The notes: generated by a model not told the origin, from the sequence alone. A stretch of 43,320 nt of DNA from Faecalimonas umbilicata (GCF_004346095.1 NZ_SLZV01000028.1:1-43320), one strand, 5' to 3'. Counted from the first letter of the stretch, positions 25,660 through 33,859 are shown. A program made the numbers and translations.

Positions 25660-26361
25660 ATGCTGGAAAAAAATTTGAAATCTATACAGGACAAGGTGAA
25701 AGATGCCTGCAAAAGAAGTGGCAGACATCCGGAAGATGTTACATTGATTGCAGTGAGCAAAACGAAGCCGGTTTCGATGCTGCAGGAAATTTATGACCTT
25801 GGTATCCGGCAGTTCGGCGAGAACAAAGTACAGGAACTCACTGACAAATATGAAAAACTTCCAAAAGATATTTCATGGCATATGATCGGCCATCTTCAAA
25901 GAAATAAAGTTAAGTATCTGATTGGAAAAACAACACTGATTCATTCCGTTGATTCTCTTAGACTTGCAGAAGCAATCGAGGCAGAAGCAGCAAAAAAGAA
26001 CTGTTTGGTGGATGTCTTGATTGAAGTTAATGTCGCCGGTGAAGAGAGCAAGTTTGGCATTTCGCCAGAAGAAGTGCTTCCATTGGTCGAACAAATCGCC
26101 CGTTTTCGTCATATAAAGATTAAAGGCTTGATGACGATTGCTCCATTTGTCGAAAATCCAGAAGAAAATCGTATACATTTTGCCAATTTAAGAAAATTAT
26201 CTGTTGACATTGCGGCAAAAAACATTGATAATGTTAGTATGCGTATTCTTTCAATGGGTATGACAAATGACTATGAAGTCGCGATAGAAGAAGGTGCCAC
26301 CATGGTTCGTGTCGGCACTGGTATTTTTGGTGAAAGAAACTATAATATAACAAACGAATGA
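25660..26361 (+). CDS. yggS: YggS-family PLP-binding protein
   Basis: A 233-aa TIM-barrel PLP protein (YlmE/YggS/PROSC). LIAVSKTKP carries the PLP lysine, and FGENKVQEL, WHMIGHLQRNK and the C-terminal LSMGMTNDYEVAIEEGATMVR-like region (LSMGMTNDYEVAIEEG) are conserved. It maintains vitamin B6 and amino-acid homeostasis. ATG 25660 is chosen over the upstream in-frame ATG because GACGAGGAGTG precedes it. It is the first of the yggS-sepF-ylmH group. Confidence 0.95.
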   Translation: MLEKNLKSIQDKVKDACKRSGRHPEDVTLIAVSKTKPVSMLQEIYDLGIRQFGENKVQELTDKYEKLPKDISWHMIGHLQRNKVKYLIGKTTLIHSVDSLRLAEAIEAEAAKKNCLVDVLIEVNVAGEESKFGISPEEVLPLVEQIARFRHIKIKGLMTIAPFVENPEENRIHFANLRKLSVDIAAKNIDNVSMRILSMGMTNDYEVAIEEGATMVRVGTGIFGERNYNITNE

Positions 26362-26374
26362 TAGGAGTGTAACT

Positions 26375-26899
26375 ATGGGAGTATTTGACAAGTTTTTGGA
26401 CATTATGAAACTGAGTGACGAAGATGATTATGAGGATGATTTCTTCGATGATGAAGTAGATGAATATCCGGAAAAGACAAGCAAAAATCCATTTAAAAAA
26501 GAAAAAGAAGAGTATGATGATTTTGATATGCAGGAAAAGTCAAAAAGCACTTCAAAATCTACAAATAAAGTAACTCCAATGCGTCCAAGTGGACAGAGAA
26601 GAGCGCCAGGAATGGAAGTATGTGTGATTCGTCCGACATCTGTTGATGATGCACGCGCAATTACAGAATCTCTTTTAAGCGGACGTACTGTTATCCTGAA
26701 TTTAGAGGGACTTGATCTGGAGGTTGCACAGAGAATTATCGACTTTATTTCCGGTGCAGCATTTGCGATCAATGGAAATCTTCAGAAGATATCTACTTAC
26801 ATCTTCCTCGTAACACCTACCAATGTAGATATTTCCGGAGATTTACAGGATTTGCTGAATACTTCTTTTGACATGCCGTCCATCAACACAAGATTCTAG
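26375..26899 (+). CDS. sepF: Cell division protein SepF
   Basis: A 174-aa protein. The N-terminal MGVFDKFLDIMKL is an amphipathic membrane anchor. An acidic/charged linker (about 20-80) leads to the conserved SepF core with RPTSVDDARAITESL, VILNLEGLD and FISGAAFAINGNLQKIS. SepF polymerises and tethers FtsZ to the membrane. It starts 13 nt after yggS with a TAGGAGTG RBS. Confidence 0.96.
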   Translation: MGVFDKFLDIMKLSDEDDYEDDFFDDEVDEYPEKTSKNPFKKEKEEYDDFDMQEKSKSTSKSTNKVTPMRPSGQRRAPGMEVCVIRPTSVDDARAITESLLSGRTVILNLEGLDLEVAQRIIDFISGAAFAINGNLQKISTYIFLVTPTNVDISGDLQDLLNTSFDMPSINTRF

Positions 26900-26906
26900 G
26901 AGTACT

Positions 26907-27677
26907 ATGCAAAAAGAAGAAGAATTATTAAGAAAAAGACTGATTGAGTTATCAAAGATTGCATATCATCGCAATTTTATTACTTACACAGATTTTCTAA
27001 ATCTTAATGAACTGAATATTTTACATACGTTGCCAAAAGATACTCTGTACACTCCGTACAGAACTTTTGGCGGCTATGCTTCTTCAGAGCGTCAGATTGC
27101 AGCATTTCTTCCTGATGCTCTTTGTTTACGTTCAGAAATAGAAGATCTTGCATATCCGATGGGAATTATCCATATCCTGCCGCGCAGTCAAAAGTTCTCC
27201 GAGCAGCTATCTCACAGAGATTATTTGGGAGCACTTCTGAGTCTTGGAATTGAGCGTTCAAAAATCGGAGATATTATCGTAGAAGAGCAAGGTGCGTTTG
27301 TATTTGTCTCAGACAAACTTTTATCCTATGTGTGTAAAGAAATGACACAGATACGTCGGACTCAGGTGATTGTCTGTGAAGAATCTTTTTCTGCGTTTCA
27401 CTATACACAAAAGTATGAAAAAATTACAGGTACAGTAGCTTCCGTAAGACTGGATACCCTTCTTTCTCTTGCATTTTCATCTTCAAGAAGCCGCCTCAGT
27501 CCATTGATCGAGGCTGGGAAGGTGTTTGTCAATGGTAAACTTATTTCATCTAATGGATATAATGTGAAAGAAGATGATGTGATCTCTGTTCGCGGCTATG
27601 GTAAGTTCATCTATCGAAAAGTAATTTCCCAGACAAAAAAGGGGAGGCTTCTCGTGGAAATTCACAAATTGATTTAA
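26907..27677 (+). CDS. YlmH-like S4-domain RNA-binding protein
   Basis: A 256-aa protein. The N-terminal part resembles YlmH (FGGYASSERQIAAFLPD), and the C-terminal S4 domain contains SRSRLSPLIEAGKVFVNGK and then GYNVKEDDVISVRGYGKF. YlmH binds ribosomes/50S subunits in other Firmicutes. ATG 26907 has TAGGAGT just upstream and lies 7 nt after the sepF stop. The usual next gene, divIVA, is absent and lspA follows instead. Confidence 0.9.
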   Translation: MQKEEELLRKRLIELSKIAYHRNFITYTDFLNLNELNILHTLPKDTLYTPYRTFGGYASSERQIAAFLPDALCLRSEIEDLAYPMGIIHILPRSQKFSEQLSHRDYLGALLSLGIERSKIGDIIVEEQGAFVFVSDKLLSYVCKEMTQIRRTQVIVCEESFSAFHYTQKYEKITGTVASVRLDTLLSLAFSSSRSRLSPLIEAGKVFVNGKLISSNGYNVKEDDVISVRGYGKFIYRKVISQTKKGRLLVEIHKLI

Positions 27678-27694
27678 AGGAGAAACGATAGAGT

Positions 27695-28234
27695 ATGAAA
27701 AAGAAACGATTTCTATGGTATTTAGGTGGTTTAGTTGCACTGGTTTTTGGAATTGTACTTGACCAGTGGACAAAGTTTCTTGCGACCACATACCTGAAAG
27801 GAAAAGAAGATATTGTTCTGATCAAAAATGTATTTTGTCTGCATTATCTGGAAAACAGAGGAGCGGCATTTGGAATTTTTCAAGGACAGAAAACATTCTT
27901 TATTATTACCACCTTACTGTTACTTTCCGCAGCACTTTACTTTTATATCCGATTGCCGTATACAAAGCGTTTTGCTGCGTTTCGCATCTGCACAGTTCTT
28001 GTGGCGGCTGGTGGAATCGGAAATATGATCGATAGACTCTGCAACAATTATGTGACAGATTTTTTCTATTTTGAATTGATTGATTTTCCAGTTTTCAATG
28101 TCGCAGATATTTATGTAGTTTTGGCAATGTGTCTGTTCTGCTATCTGGCGTTTTTCTATTTTAAAGAGGAAGATTATCAATATTTTACCTTCCGTGGGAA
28201 AAAGTCAGTGCAGGATCCAGAAGAACAGGAGTAA
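27695..28234 (+). CDS. lspA: Lipoprotein signal peptidase LspA
   Basis: A 179-aa, four-helix membrane aspartyl protease. Catalytic aspartates lie in GNMIDRLCNNYVTDFF and FNVADIYVVLA; VLDQWTKFLA and LENRGAAFGIFQG are the other conserved blocks. It removes signal peptides from prolipoproteins such as the carboxypeptidase at 21916. It is followed 3 nt later by rluD. Confidence 0.97.
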   Translation: MKKKRFLWYLGGLVALVFGIVLDQWTKFLATTYLKGKEDIVLIKNVFCLHYLENRGAAFGIFQGQKTFFIITTLLLLSAALYFYIRLPYTKRFAAFRICTVLVAAGGIGNMIDRLCNNYVTDFFYFELIDFPVFNVADIYVVLAMCLFCYLAFFYFKEEDYQYFTFRGKKSVQDPEEQE

Positions 28235-28237
28235 ATT

Positions 28238-29143
28238 ATGGAAGAAAGACGATATACCGCAGAGAAAAATGATCTGATGCGAATTGATAAATTTTTATCC
28301 GAAAAACTTCCAGATCTTTCTCGCTCTTATCTCCAAAAGCTGATCAAAGAAAAAGAAGTTCTTGTAAATGGGCAACCGGTAAAAGCAAACTATAAGCTTT
28401 CTTTGGAGGATCATATTTCAGTGACGATTCCAGAATTGAAAGAACCTGATATTCTTCCAGAACAGATTCCGCTTGATATTCTCTATGAAGATGAAGATAT
28501 CCTTGTTGTGAATAAACCAAAAGGAATGGTCGTTCATCCTTCTGCAGGACATTATAGTGGAACTTTAGTCAATGCACTGATGTTTCATTGCAAAGATCAA
28601 CTCTCTGGCATCAATGGCGTAATGCGCCCGGGAATTGTGCATCGTATTGACATGGATACAACTGGTTCTCTGATCGTCTGCAAAAATGATTTTGCACATC
28701 AGTCTCTGGCTGAGCAGTTAAAAGACCATACGATTACAAGGAAATATCATGCAATTGTTCATGGAGTGTTAAAGGAGGACAATGGTACTATTGATGCTCC
28801 CATCGGCAGACATCCTGTTGAACGAAAGAAAATGAGTGTAAACTATAAGAATGGGAAGCATGCTGTCACGCACTATCGGGTATTAAAGCGTTTTGAAAAA
28901 TTTACATATGTAGAATGTCAGTTGGAGACGGGAAGAACACACCAGATTCGGGTACACATGGCAAGTATTCGTCATCCTCTTCTTGGAGATGCTGTCTATG
29001 GTCCGGCAAAATCTCCAATGAAGCTTCAAGGGCAGACACTTCATGCAAAAATTCTCGGCATTATCCACCCACGTACCAGTCAGTATATGGAATTTAATGC
29101 AGAATTGCCAGATTATTTCAAACACCTTCTGGAAATTTTGTAA
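28238..29143 (+). CDS. rluD: 23S rRNA pseudouridine synthase, RluD family
   Basis: A 301-aa protein with an N-terminal S4 domain (MRIDKFLSEKLPDLSRSYLQ at about residues 13-32) and the RluA/C/D catalytic domain. HRIDMDTTGSLIV holds the catalytic Asp (usual HRLDxDTSG), and GRTHQIRVHMA and VVNKPKGMVVHPS are further signatures. It isomerises uridines in 23S rRNA. It is the usual partner of lspA in Firmicutes. Confidence 0.93.
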   Translation: MEERRYTAEKNDLMRIDKFLSEKLPDLSRSYLQKLIKEKEVLVNGQPVKANYKLSLEDHISVTIPELKEPDILPEQIPLDILYEDEDILVVNKPKGMVVHPSAGHYSGTLVNALMFHCKDQLSGINGVMRPGIVHRIDMDTTGSLIVCKNDFAHQSLAEQLKDHTITRKYHAIVHGVLKEDNGTIDAPIGRHPVERKKMSVNYKNGKHAVTHYRVLKRFEKFTYVECQLETGRTHQIRVHMASIRHPLLGDAVYGPAKSPMKLQGQTLHAKILGIIHPRTSQYMEFNAELPDYFKHLLEIL

Positions 29144-29148
29144 AGTTG

Positions 29149-29177
29149 TGTACATTTCATCAGATTTGATGTATAAT
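29149..29177 (+). promoter_or_regulatory. Candidate sigma-A promoter of the kinase-like gene
   Basis: TGTACA at 29149-29154 and a perfect TATAAT at 29172-29177 are separated by 17 nt. The -10 box lies within a long palindrome (29159-29198), so repression or hairpin control is plausible. Confidence 0.6.
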
Positions 29178-29198
29178 ATGTTATATATCAAATCTGAT
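29159..29198. repeat. 40-bp near-perfect palindrome over a promoter
   Basis: The arms ATCAGATTTGAT (29159-29170) and ATCAAATCTGAT (29187-29198) pair perfectly. The centre continues with one G-T pair and TATAA/TTATA around a TATG loop. It covers the -10 region and predicted start of the next gene. There is no T-run after it, which argues against a terminator and for an operator or 5' RNA hairpin. Confidence 0.8.
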
Positions 29199-29233
29199 TC
29201 TCAGATGGATTTACATAAAGGAGCGTGACAGTT

Positions 29234-29881
29234 ATGACAAAAACAAACACAATTATTACAATCGGAAGACAGTTTGGAAGCGGTGGACATGAAATCGGGA
29301 CAAAGCTTGCAGAATATTACGGAATTAAACTGTATGACAAAGAGATGCTCGCAGTTGCAGCAAAAGAGAGCGGTATCTGCAAAGAACTCTTTGAATCACA
29401 AGACGAAAAGCCTACAAATAGCTTCCTCTACTCCTTGGTGATGGATACTTACTCTATGGGCTATCCTGCCGGTGGATATTCGGATATGCCGCTGAATCAT
29501 AAAGTTTTTCTTGCTCAGTTTGATGCAATTAAAAAAATTGCAGATGAAGGACCTTGTGTGTTGGTCGGACGCTGTGCAGACTATGCATTGGAAGAGTATG
29601 ATAATTGTGTGAATGTGTTTATTCATGCAGATTTGAATGCCCGGATCAGGCGTGTCGCAAGGCTTTATGATCTGACAGATGCAAAGGCGAAAGACATGAT
29701 CTTAAAAACAGATAAGAAACGTGCAAACTATTATAATTACTATTCTAATAAAAAATGGTCTGATGTAGACAGCTATGATTTATGTATTTCCAGTTCCGAT
29801 CTTGGAGTAGACGGCGCTGTTGAAGTAATCAAATCTTATATTGCAACAAAAGAAGCATTGACGAAGGCTCCTCAGTTATAG
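29234..29881 (+). CDS. Cytidylate kinase-like protein
   Basis: A 215-aa P-loop protein of the Cytidylate_kin2 type. The nucleotide loop is ITIGRQFGSGGHEIG at about residues 7-21. A short LID-like arginine-rich stretch ARIRRVARLYDLTD and CVLVGRCADYAL follow. Family members are predicted nucleoside or dephospho-kinases of unknown substrate and are common in Lachnospiraceae. ATG 29234 is favoured over GTG 29225 because of spacing from AAAGGAG. Its promoter sits in a 40-bp palindrome, suggesting specific regulation. Confidence 0.85.
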   Translation: MTKTNTIITIGRQFGSGGHEIGTKLAEYYGIKLYDKEMLAVAAKESGICKELFESQDEKPTNSFLYSLVMDTYSMGYPAGGYSDMPLNHKVFLAQFDAIKKIADEGPCVLVGRCADYALEEYDNCVNVFIHADLNARIRRVARLYDLTDAKAKDMILKTDKKRANYYNYYSNKKWSDVDSYDLCISSSDLGVDGAVEVIKSYIATKEALTKAPQL

Positions 29882-29907
29882 AAGAGCCATCTGATTTTAG
29901 TTGATTG

Positions 29908-29956
29908 AAAAAGAGGCAGGACTTGTACAACACAAGATTCTGCCTCTTTCTATTTT
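29908..29956. terminator. Bidirectional rho-independent terminator
   Basis: AAAGAGGCAG (29910-29919) pairs with CTGCCTCTTT (29940-29949), with an inner CTTGT/ACAAG helix. T-rich sequence follows on the plus strand and A-rich sequence precedes it, so it can serve both converging genes. Confidence 0.88.
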
Positions 29957-29979
29957 ATATACGTTTATTCGGATGAAAA

Positions 29980-30714
29980 TTAACGTTTTTGTAATGTTCT
30001 TTCCGGCCATCCATTGATCTTTCCATTTAAAATTGCAGTAAACATACGCTCTTTTGCTCCTGGATGTTCTTGATTTAACTGCCTTACAAGTTCTTTGGCA
30101 TATTGCCTCTTTGTATGTCCATCTACCGGACACTTACTTTTGACTACAGGAAGATCATATTTATTCTTAAATCCAATCACATCCATCTCGTCGACAAACA
30201 TCATTGGTCGAATCACAGTCAGATCCATCCGGTCAAGATAAGTCTTTGGAGAGAATGAATGAAAACGTCCTTCAAAAATAAGGGAGAGTAGCATAGTTTC
30301 AATAATGTCATCTTTATGATGTGCGTATGCAACTTTATTGCATCCCATATCTTTGACAGCATCGTTTAAGGCACCTTTTCGCATCTTTGCACAGAGAGAA
30401 CATGGGTTTGATTCTTTTCGTTCCTCAAAAAGGATGTGAGCAATATCCGTCCGGACAATCTTATAAGGTACCTCAAGCTGGGCACAAAGTTTTTCGATTG
30501 GCTCCAGATGAAATTCCTCATATCCGAGATCTACAGTAATTGCACTCAATTCAAATTTTTTAGGATAAAATCGTTTCAATCCATGAAGTGCATATAGGAG
30601 TGTCAGACTGTCTTTCCCTCCAGAGATACCAACTGCAATATGGTCTCCCTCTTCAATCATTTGATACTCATCCACGGCTTTTCTCGTATAACTTAGCAGC
30701 TGCTGTAATTTCAT
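29980..30714 (-). CDS. TtcA-like tRNA 2-thiolation protein
   Basis: A 244-aa PP-loop ATPase with [15 protein letters not shown] near residue 30 and [14 protein letters not shown], whose C-x2-C supplies cluster/sulfur ligands as in TtcA (2-thiocytidine at C32 of tRNA). [14 protein letters not shown] is the second conserved block. A weak AGAAAGG lies before ATG 30714. It is convergent with the kinase-like gene and divergent from dtd. Close relatives could act on other tRNA positions, so the precise base is inferred. Confidence 0.88.
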   Translation of the reverse strand: MKLQQLLSYTRKAVDEYQMIEEGDHIAVGISGGKDSLTLLYALHGLKRFYPKKFELSAITVDLGYEEFHLEPIEKLCAQLEVPYKIVRTDIAHILFEERKESNPCSLCAKMRKGALNDAVKDMGCNKVAYAHHKDDIIETMLLSLIFEGRFHSFSPKTYLDRMDLTVIRPMMFVDEMDVIGFKNKYDLPVVKSKCPVDGHTKRQYAKELVRQLNQEHPGAKERMFTAILNGKINGWPERTLQKR

Positions 30715-30793
30715 ATGTATATTCCTTTCTCGTTATTCTCTATCGATTCATTCAATATCTTATCTGATTTCCTTTTTCCTGACAAGAGAAAAC

Positions 30794-30822
30794 TTGATTA
30801 TTTTAAAAAAAGAAGCTAATAT
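30794..30822 (+). promoter_or_regulatory. Candidate promoter of dtd
   Basis: TTGATT (30794-30799), 17-nt spacer, then TAATAT (30817-30822), about 38 nt before the dtd start. Confidence 0.5.
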
Positions 30823-30859
30823 AAAAGGAAATAGTCATAAAAATTGGAGGGAAAAATAT

Positions 30860-31306
30860 ATGAAATTTATAGTACAGCGTGTATTAGAATCATCTGTTTC
30901 TGTTGATGGAGAAACAATTGGAAAAATTGGAAAAGGATATATGGTGTTGATTGGTGTCGGCAATGAAGATACAAAAGAGATTGCAGATAAAATGATCAAA
31001 AAAATGGTTGGTCTTCGGATTTTTGAGGATGAGAACGGTAAGACAAATCTTTCTCTTGCAGATGTAAAAGGATCTCTTTTGCTGATTTCTCAGTTTACAC
31101 TCTATGCCAACTGTCGGAAAGGAAACCGTCCAAGTTTTATTGAAGCCGGAGCACCGGACAAAGCAGAGCAGTTGTATGAATATATTATTTCAGAATGCCA
31201 GAAACAAGTCCCGATAGTAGAACGAGGAAAATTTGGCGCTGATATGAAAGTTCAGCTAATCAATGATGGACCATTTACAATCATACTTGATTCAGAAAAA
31301 TTATAA
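30860..31306 (+). CDS. dtd: D-aminoacyl-tRNA deacylase
   Basis: A 148-aa protein of normal Dtd length. [15 protein letters not shown] opens the fold. [17 protein letters not shown] is the conserved active-site strand and [16 protein letters not shown] holds the Gly/Pro pocket (usual NDGPVT). Dtd hydrolyses D-amino acids mischarged on tRNA. ATG 30860 has GGAGGGA upstream; the earlier in-frame start at 30794 overlaps the promoter and is rejected. In many Firmicutes it follows relA; here it stands alone. Confidence 0.95.
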   Translation: MKFIVQRVLESSVSVDGETIGKIGKGYMVLIGVGNEDTKEIADKMIKKMVGLRIFEDENGKTNLSLADVKGSLLLISQFTLYANCRKGNRPSFIEAGAPDKAEQLYEYIISECQKQVPIVERGKFGADMKVQLINDGPFTIILDSEKL

Positions 31307-31323
31307 AGCAGAAGAGGAACACA

Positions 31324-31365
31324 GGGCATTGCACCGTTATTGATACAGTAACTGTGGCGATGCCC
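31324..31365 (+). terminator. Long hairpin after dtd, possible terminator
   Basis: GGGCAT pairs with ATGCCC and the stem continues through ACCGTTA/TAACTGT with one bulge and one mismatch. Only a weak T-rich tail (GCTTTCC) follows, so termination is likely but not certain. Confidence 0.45.
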
Positions 31366-31392
31366 ATTGCTTTCCTAAGTGGTTCAGCAAAA

Positions 31393-31415
31393 GGAGAGTA
31401 GGGCTCTCTATAACT
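31393..31415 (-). terminator. Weak terminator of recombinase gene
   Basis: Read on the minus strand, GAGAG-CCCTA-CTCTC is followed by CTTTTG, just after the recombinase stop codon. The stem is only 5 bp. Confidence 0.3.
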
Positions 31416-31423
31416 GTAGAGTA

Positions 31424-32488
31424 CTATTCTTCCCGCAATTTTACTGCAGAAGCTGCTTGCCTGCGCCTGCTTTCATCGATTGCTGCATAATGTTTCTTTG
31501 TTGTATTGACATCTTTATGCCCTAGAACATCAGCTACGAGATAAATATCACCGGTTTCTTTATATAAAGAGGTACCGTAAGTGCTTCGAAGTTTATGAGG
31601 TGTAATCTTTTTATTTGGTGTCACTTGCTTTGCATATTTTTTGACCATATTTTCCACTGCCTGTACCCCCATTCGCTTTCGCTGGGTAGAGAGGAAGAGG
31701 GCATTTTCATGATCTGGCAGGGGAGTAATATTTTTTCTTGTCAGTTCCAGGTAATCTCTAAGAGCTTTTTCGACTTCCCTTCCAAAATAGACAACCATTT
31801 CGTTTCCACCTTTTCTTGTAACTTTGACCCCATTATTTTTGAAATCAACATCATTGATATCCAGCCCAACACATTCTGAAATACGGATTCCTGTTCCGAG
31901 CAGGAGAGTAATGATCGCTAGATCCCGATATTTTGTTTTTTCATAATAAACTTTCTTTTGTCCTGTCAGCTGACTTCCGCATGTTTCTATATAATCAAGC
32001 AGAATTGCGACTTCATCAGTATCCAAACGTACGATCGCTTTTTCGTGGAGTTTTGGCATGTCTACGAGCAATGTCGGATTTTTCTCAATTGCCTGTCGTT
32101 TAAAGAAATATCCGTAGAAGCTTCTGAGTGCAGACATTTTTCTCGCAAGCCCTTGTTCGCTGTTTGTGATCTGTTTGTTTTCAGAAGATTCGTATACTTT
32201 CAGATATTCTAAATATTCTTCAATATCTACTGAACTTAACTGATCGAGATCTTCAAGGGTGAATTGTGTTGTGGAGCGATCGCGATACAGAGGATTGCAT
32301 TCCACCAAAAAGTAGAAAAATGTTCGGATGTCATAAGCATAAGAAATTCTTGTTTTTGCAGAAGTTGTTGGCTCCATTGCGCGAAAATAATCTTTTGCAA
32401 AGGCAGGAAGTGTTGTCAGAATTTCCCTCAGCCGTAAAGTATCTTCAATAAAAGTCTGTTCGTGATAAGTTTTTATATCTTTTGCCAT
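31424..32488 (-). CDS. Chromosomal XerC/D-like tyrosine recombinase
   Basis: A 354-aa integrase. The N-terminal core-binding domain (about 20-140) precedes the catalytic domain with Arg in LGTGIRISECVGLD, H-x-x-R in TPHKLRSTYGT, LGHKDVNTTKKHYAAI with the His and nucleophile Tyr. All five residues are present, so it should be active. AAGGAGGTAC precedes ATG 32488. Unlike the 5' integrase it has no excisionase beside it and lies next to SOS genes, suggesting a housekeeping Xer-type role, though the long N-terminal part (about 50 aa) is unusual for XerC/D. Confidence 0.88.
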   Translation of the reverse strand: MAKDIKTYHEQTFIEDTLRLREILTTLPAFAKDYFRAMEPTTSAKTRISYAYDIRTFFYFLVECNPLYRDRSTTQFTLEDLDQLSSVDIEEYLEYLKVYESSENKQITNSEQGLARKMSALRSFYGYFFKRQAIEKNPTLLVDMPKLHEKAIVRLDTDEVAILLDYIETCGSQLTGQKKVYYEKTKYRDLAIITLLLGTGIRISECVGLDINDVDFKNNGVKVTRKGGNEMVVYFGREVEKALRDYLELTRKNITPLPDHENALFLSTQRKRMGVQAVENMVKKYAKQVTPNKKITPHKLRSTYGTSLYKETGDIYLVADVLGHKDVNTTKKHYAAIDESRRRQAASAVKLREE

Positions 32489-32538
32489 AGAAAAGTACCT
32501 CCTTAAAATAGTTACGAATTAACCTGATTTTGTAGGTA

Positions 32539-32567
32539 ATTATAGCATAAGTAGACTTTTTAGTCTA
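32539..32567 (-). promoter_or_regulatory. Recombinase promoter with palindrome
   Basis: On the minus strand TAGACT (32567-32562), a 17-nt spacer and TATAAT (32544-32539) form a promoter. The palindrome TAGACT-N4-AGTCTA (32552-32567) covers the -35 box and is a candidate operator. Confidence 0.6.
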
Positions 32568-32615
32568 TATCTTTTGGAAAAATCGGTATTTGTCGTATAG
32601 ATTAACTTCTCTTTT

Positions 32616-32640
32616 AGAAAGGCAGTTTTCTGCCTTTCAG
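32616..32640. terminator. Hairpin after yneA-like gene
   Basis: GAAAGGCAG (32617-32625) pairs with CTGCCTTTC (32630-32638) around TTTT, 9 bp. It lies downstream of the yneA-like stop; the minus-strand tail is only mildly T-rich, the plus-strand tail is AGTAGATTTTTA. Confidence 0.5.
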
Positions 32641-32671
32641 TAGATTTTTAATGTTTTGAAAAGAATCTCTC

Positions 32672-33049
32672 TCACATTACTTCCGGTACAGAATCATAAT
32701 AAATGATTAATAGATAATCTCCCGCACATAAATCATTCAGCCACATCCCATTTAATTTCTTTACTTCCTTAATGTATCTGGCAATTGTCTTTCTGTCAGA
32801 ATCTTTTGCATAAGTGTCTGCAAGACTCTGTAAAGTGTCACCTTTCTGAATCTGAATACTTTTATAATACTTCCCAACAACAGGTTCTTCAGATGCATTT
32901 CCATGTGCATTGGTAAACAAAATGCTGCCAACTGCACTGATATAAAATGCTGCTAAAATTGAAAAAAGAGAAACAATACATCTCCTTCTCATCGCTCGTT
33001 GTTTCCTGATCTTCACTGCATATGCTCTGTGCTTACTCATCTCTCCCAC
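32672..33049 (-). CDS. YneA-like LysM protein, SOS division inhibitor
   Basis: A 125-aa protein with a basic N terminus, one membrane helix (about residues 22-44, IVSLFSILAAFYISAVGSIL) and a C-terminal LysM fold (QIQKGDTLQSLADTYAKDSD ... DLCAGDYLLI). B. subtilis YneA and staphylococcal SosA, both about this size and both divergent from lexA, halt septation during DNA damage. The same layout, a LexA box inside its consensus promoter and GTGGGAGAG as RBS support the same role. Identity is by architecture; sequence conservation within this family is low. Confidence 0.8.
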   Translation of the reverse strand: MGEMSKHRAYAVKIRKQRAMRRRCIVSLFSILAAFYISAVGSILFTNAHGNASEEPVVGKYYKSIQIQKGDTLQSLADTYAKDSDRKTIARYIKEVKKLNGMWLNDLCAGDYLLIIYYDSVPEVM

Positions 33050-33089
33050 TTCCTCTTTCTGAAATCATAACGCTGTCTATTCGCTTTTT

Positions 33090-33149
33090 CGAACAAATGT
33101 TGCGAACAAATGTTCTTTATGCAGATTATATAACACGAACAAACGTTTG
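33090..33149. promoter_or_regulatory. Three LexA boxes between yneA-like gene and lexA
   Basis: CGAACAAATGTTGC (33090-33103), CGAACAAATGTTCT (33103-33116) and CGAACAAACGTTTG (33136-33149) match the Gram-positive LexA consensus CGAAC-N4-GTTYG. The third is a perfect match; the first two are adjacent and share one base. Confidence 0.9.
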
Positions 33150-33153
33150 TCAA
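33125..33153 (-). promoter_or_regulatory. Consensus sigma-A promoter of yneA-like gene
   Basis: On the minus strand a perfect TTGACA (33153-33148) and a perfect TATAAT (33130-33125) are separated by 17 nt. The best LexA box lies in the spacer, so bound LexA would block RNA polymerase directly, giving a strong but tightly repressed promoter. Confidence 0.88.
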
Positions 33154-33171
33154 TAAGGTGAACATACTTTC

Positions 33172-33211
33172 TAAACATTTGTTTGCTTTTTCCTTTTTCA
33201 TATGATAAAAT
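33172..33211 (+). promoter_or_regulatory. lexA promoter with overlapping LexA-like box
   Basis: A degenerate box TAAACATTTGTTTG (33172-33185) overlaps TTGCTT (33183-33188), which is 17 nt before TAAAAT (33206-33211). This would give LexA autorepression, with the weaker box allowing basal expression. Confidence 0.65.
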
Positions 33212-33241
33212 AATTGCAGAATACAAAAGGGAGGCTTTTTT

Positions 33242-33859
33242 ATGCCACTAGGAAAGATCAGTAAAAAACAAGAAGAAATTTTAGAGTATATTAAATCGGA
33301 ATTATTATCAAAAGGATATCCACCGGCAGTCCGTGAGATCTGCGAAGCAGTCCATTTGAAATCTACCTCTTCTGTTCACTCTCATCTGGAGACATTGGAG
33401 AAAAATGGTTATATTCGCCGAGACCCTACAAAACCGCGTGCAATCGAGATCATGGATGATACGTTTAATCTTACACGAAGAGAAGTCGTGAATGTGCCTG
33501 TTATCGGTCGTGTTGCTGCCGGAGCACCAATTCTTGCAGAAGAGAATATTGAAAATTATTTTCCAATCCCGATGGAATTTATGCCAAATGAAAAAACATT
33601 CCTTCTTTCTGTCAAAGGAGAAAGTATGATCAATGCGGGAATTTTAGATGGAGATTATGTACTTATTAAACAGCAATCAAATGCTGAGAATGGAGATATG
33701 GTTGTTGCACTCGTTGAGGATGGCGCAACGGTAAAGCGATTTTTTAAAGAAGAAGGCGTTTATCGACTTCAGCCGGAGAATGATTTTATGGATCCGATCA
33801 TTGTAGAAAGTGTAGAAATTCTCGGAAAAGTAATCGGTGTATTCCGGTTTATGAAATAA
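33242..33859 (+). CDS. lexA: SOS repressor LexA
   Basis: A 205-aa repressor. The winged-helix DNA-binding domain (about 1-70) contains AVREICEAVHLKSTSSVHSH. The cleavage site A93-G94 lies in VAAGAPI, and the self-cleavage dyad is S128 (GESM) and K165 (TVKRF). RecA filaments stimulate self-cleavage and derepress the regulon, here including the divergent yneA-like gene. GGGAGG precedes ATG 33242. Confidence 0.98.
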   Translation: MPLGKISKKQEEILEYIKSELLSKGYPPAVREICEAVHLKSTSSVHSHLETLEKNGYIRRDPTKPRAIEIMDDTFNLTRREVVNVPVIGRVAAGAPILAEENIENYFPIPMEFMPNEKTFLLSVKGESMINAGILDGDYVLIKQQSNAENGDMVVALVEDGATVKRFFKEEGVYRLQPENDFMDPIIVESVEILGKVIGVFRFMK

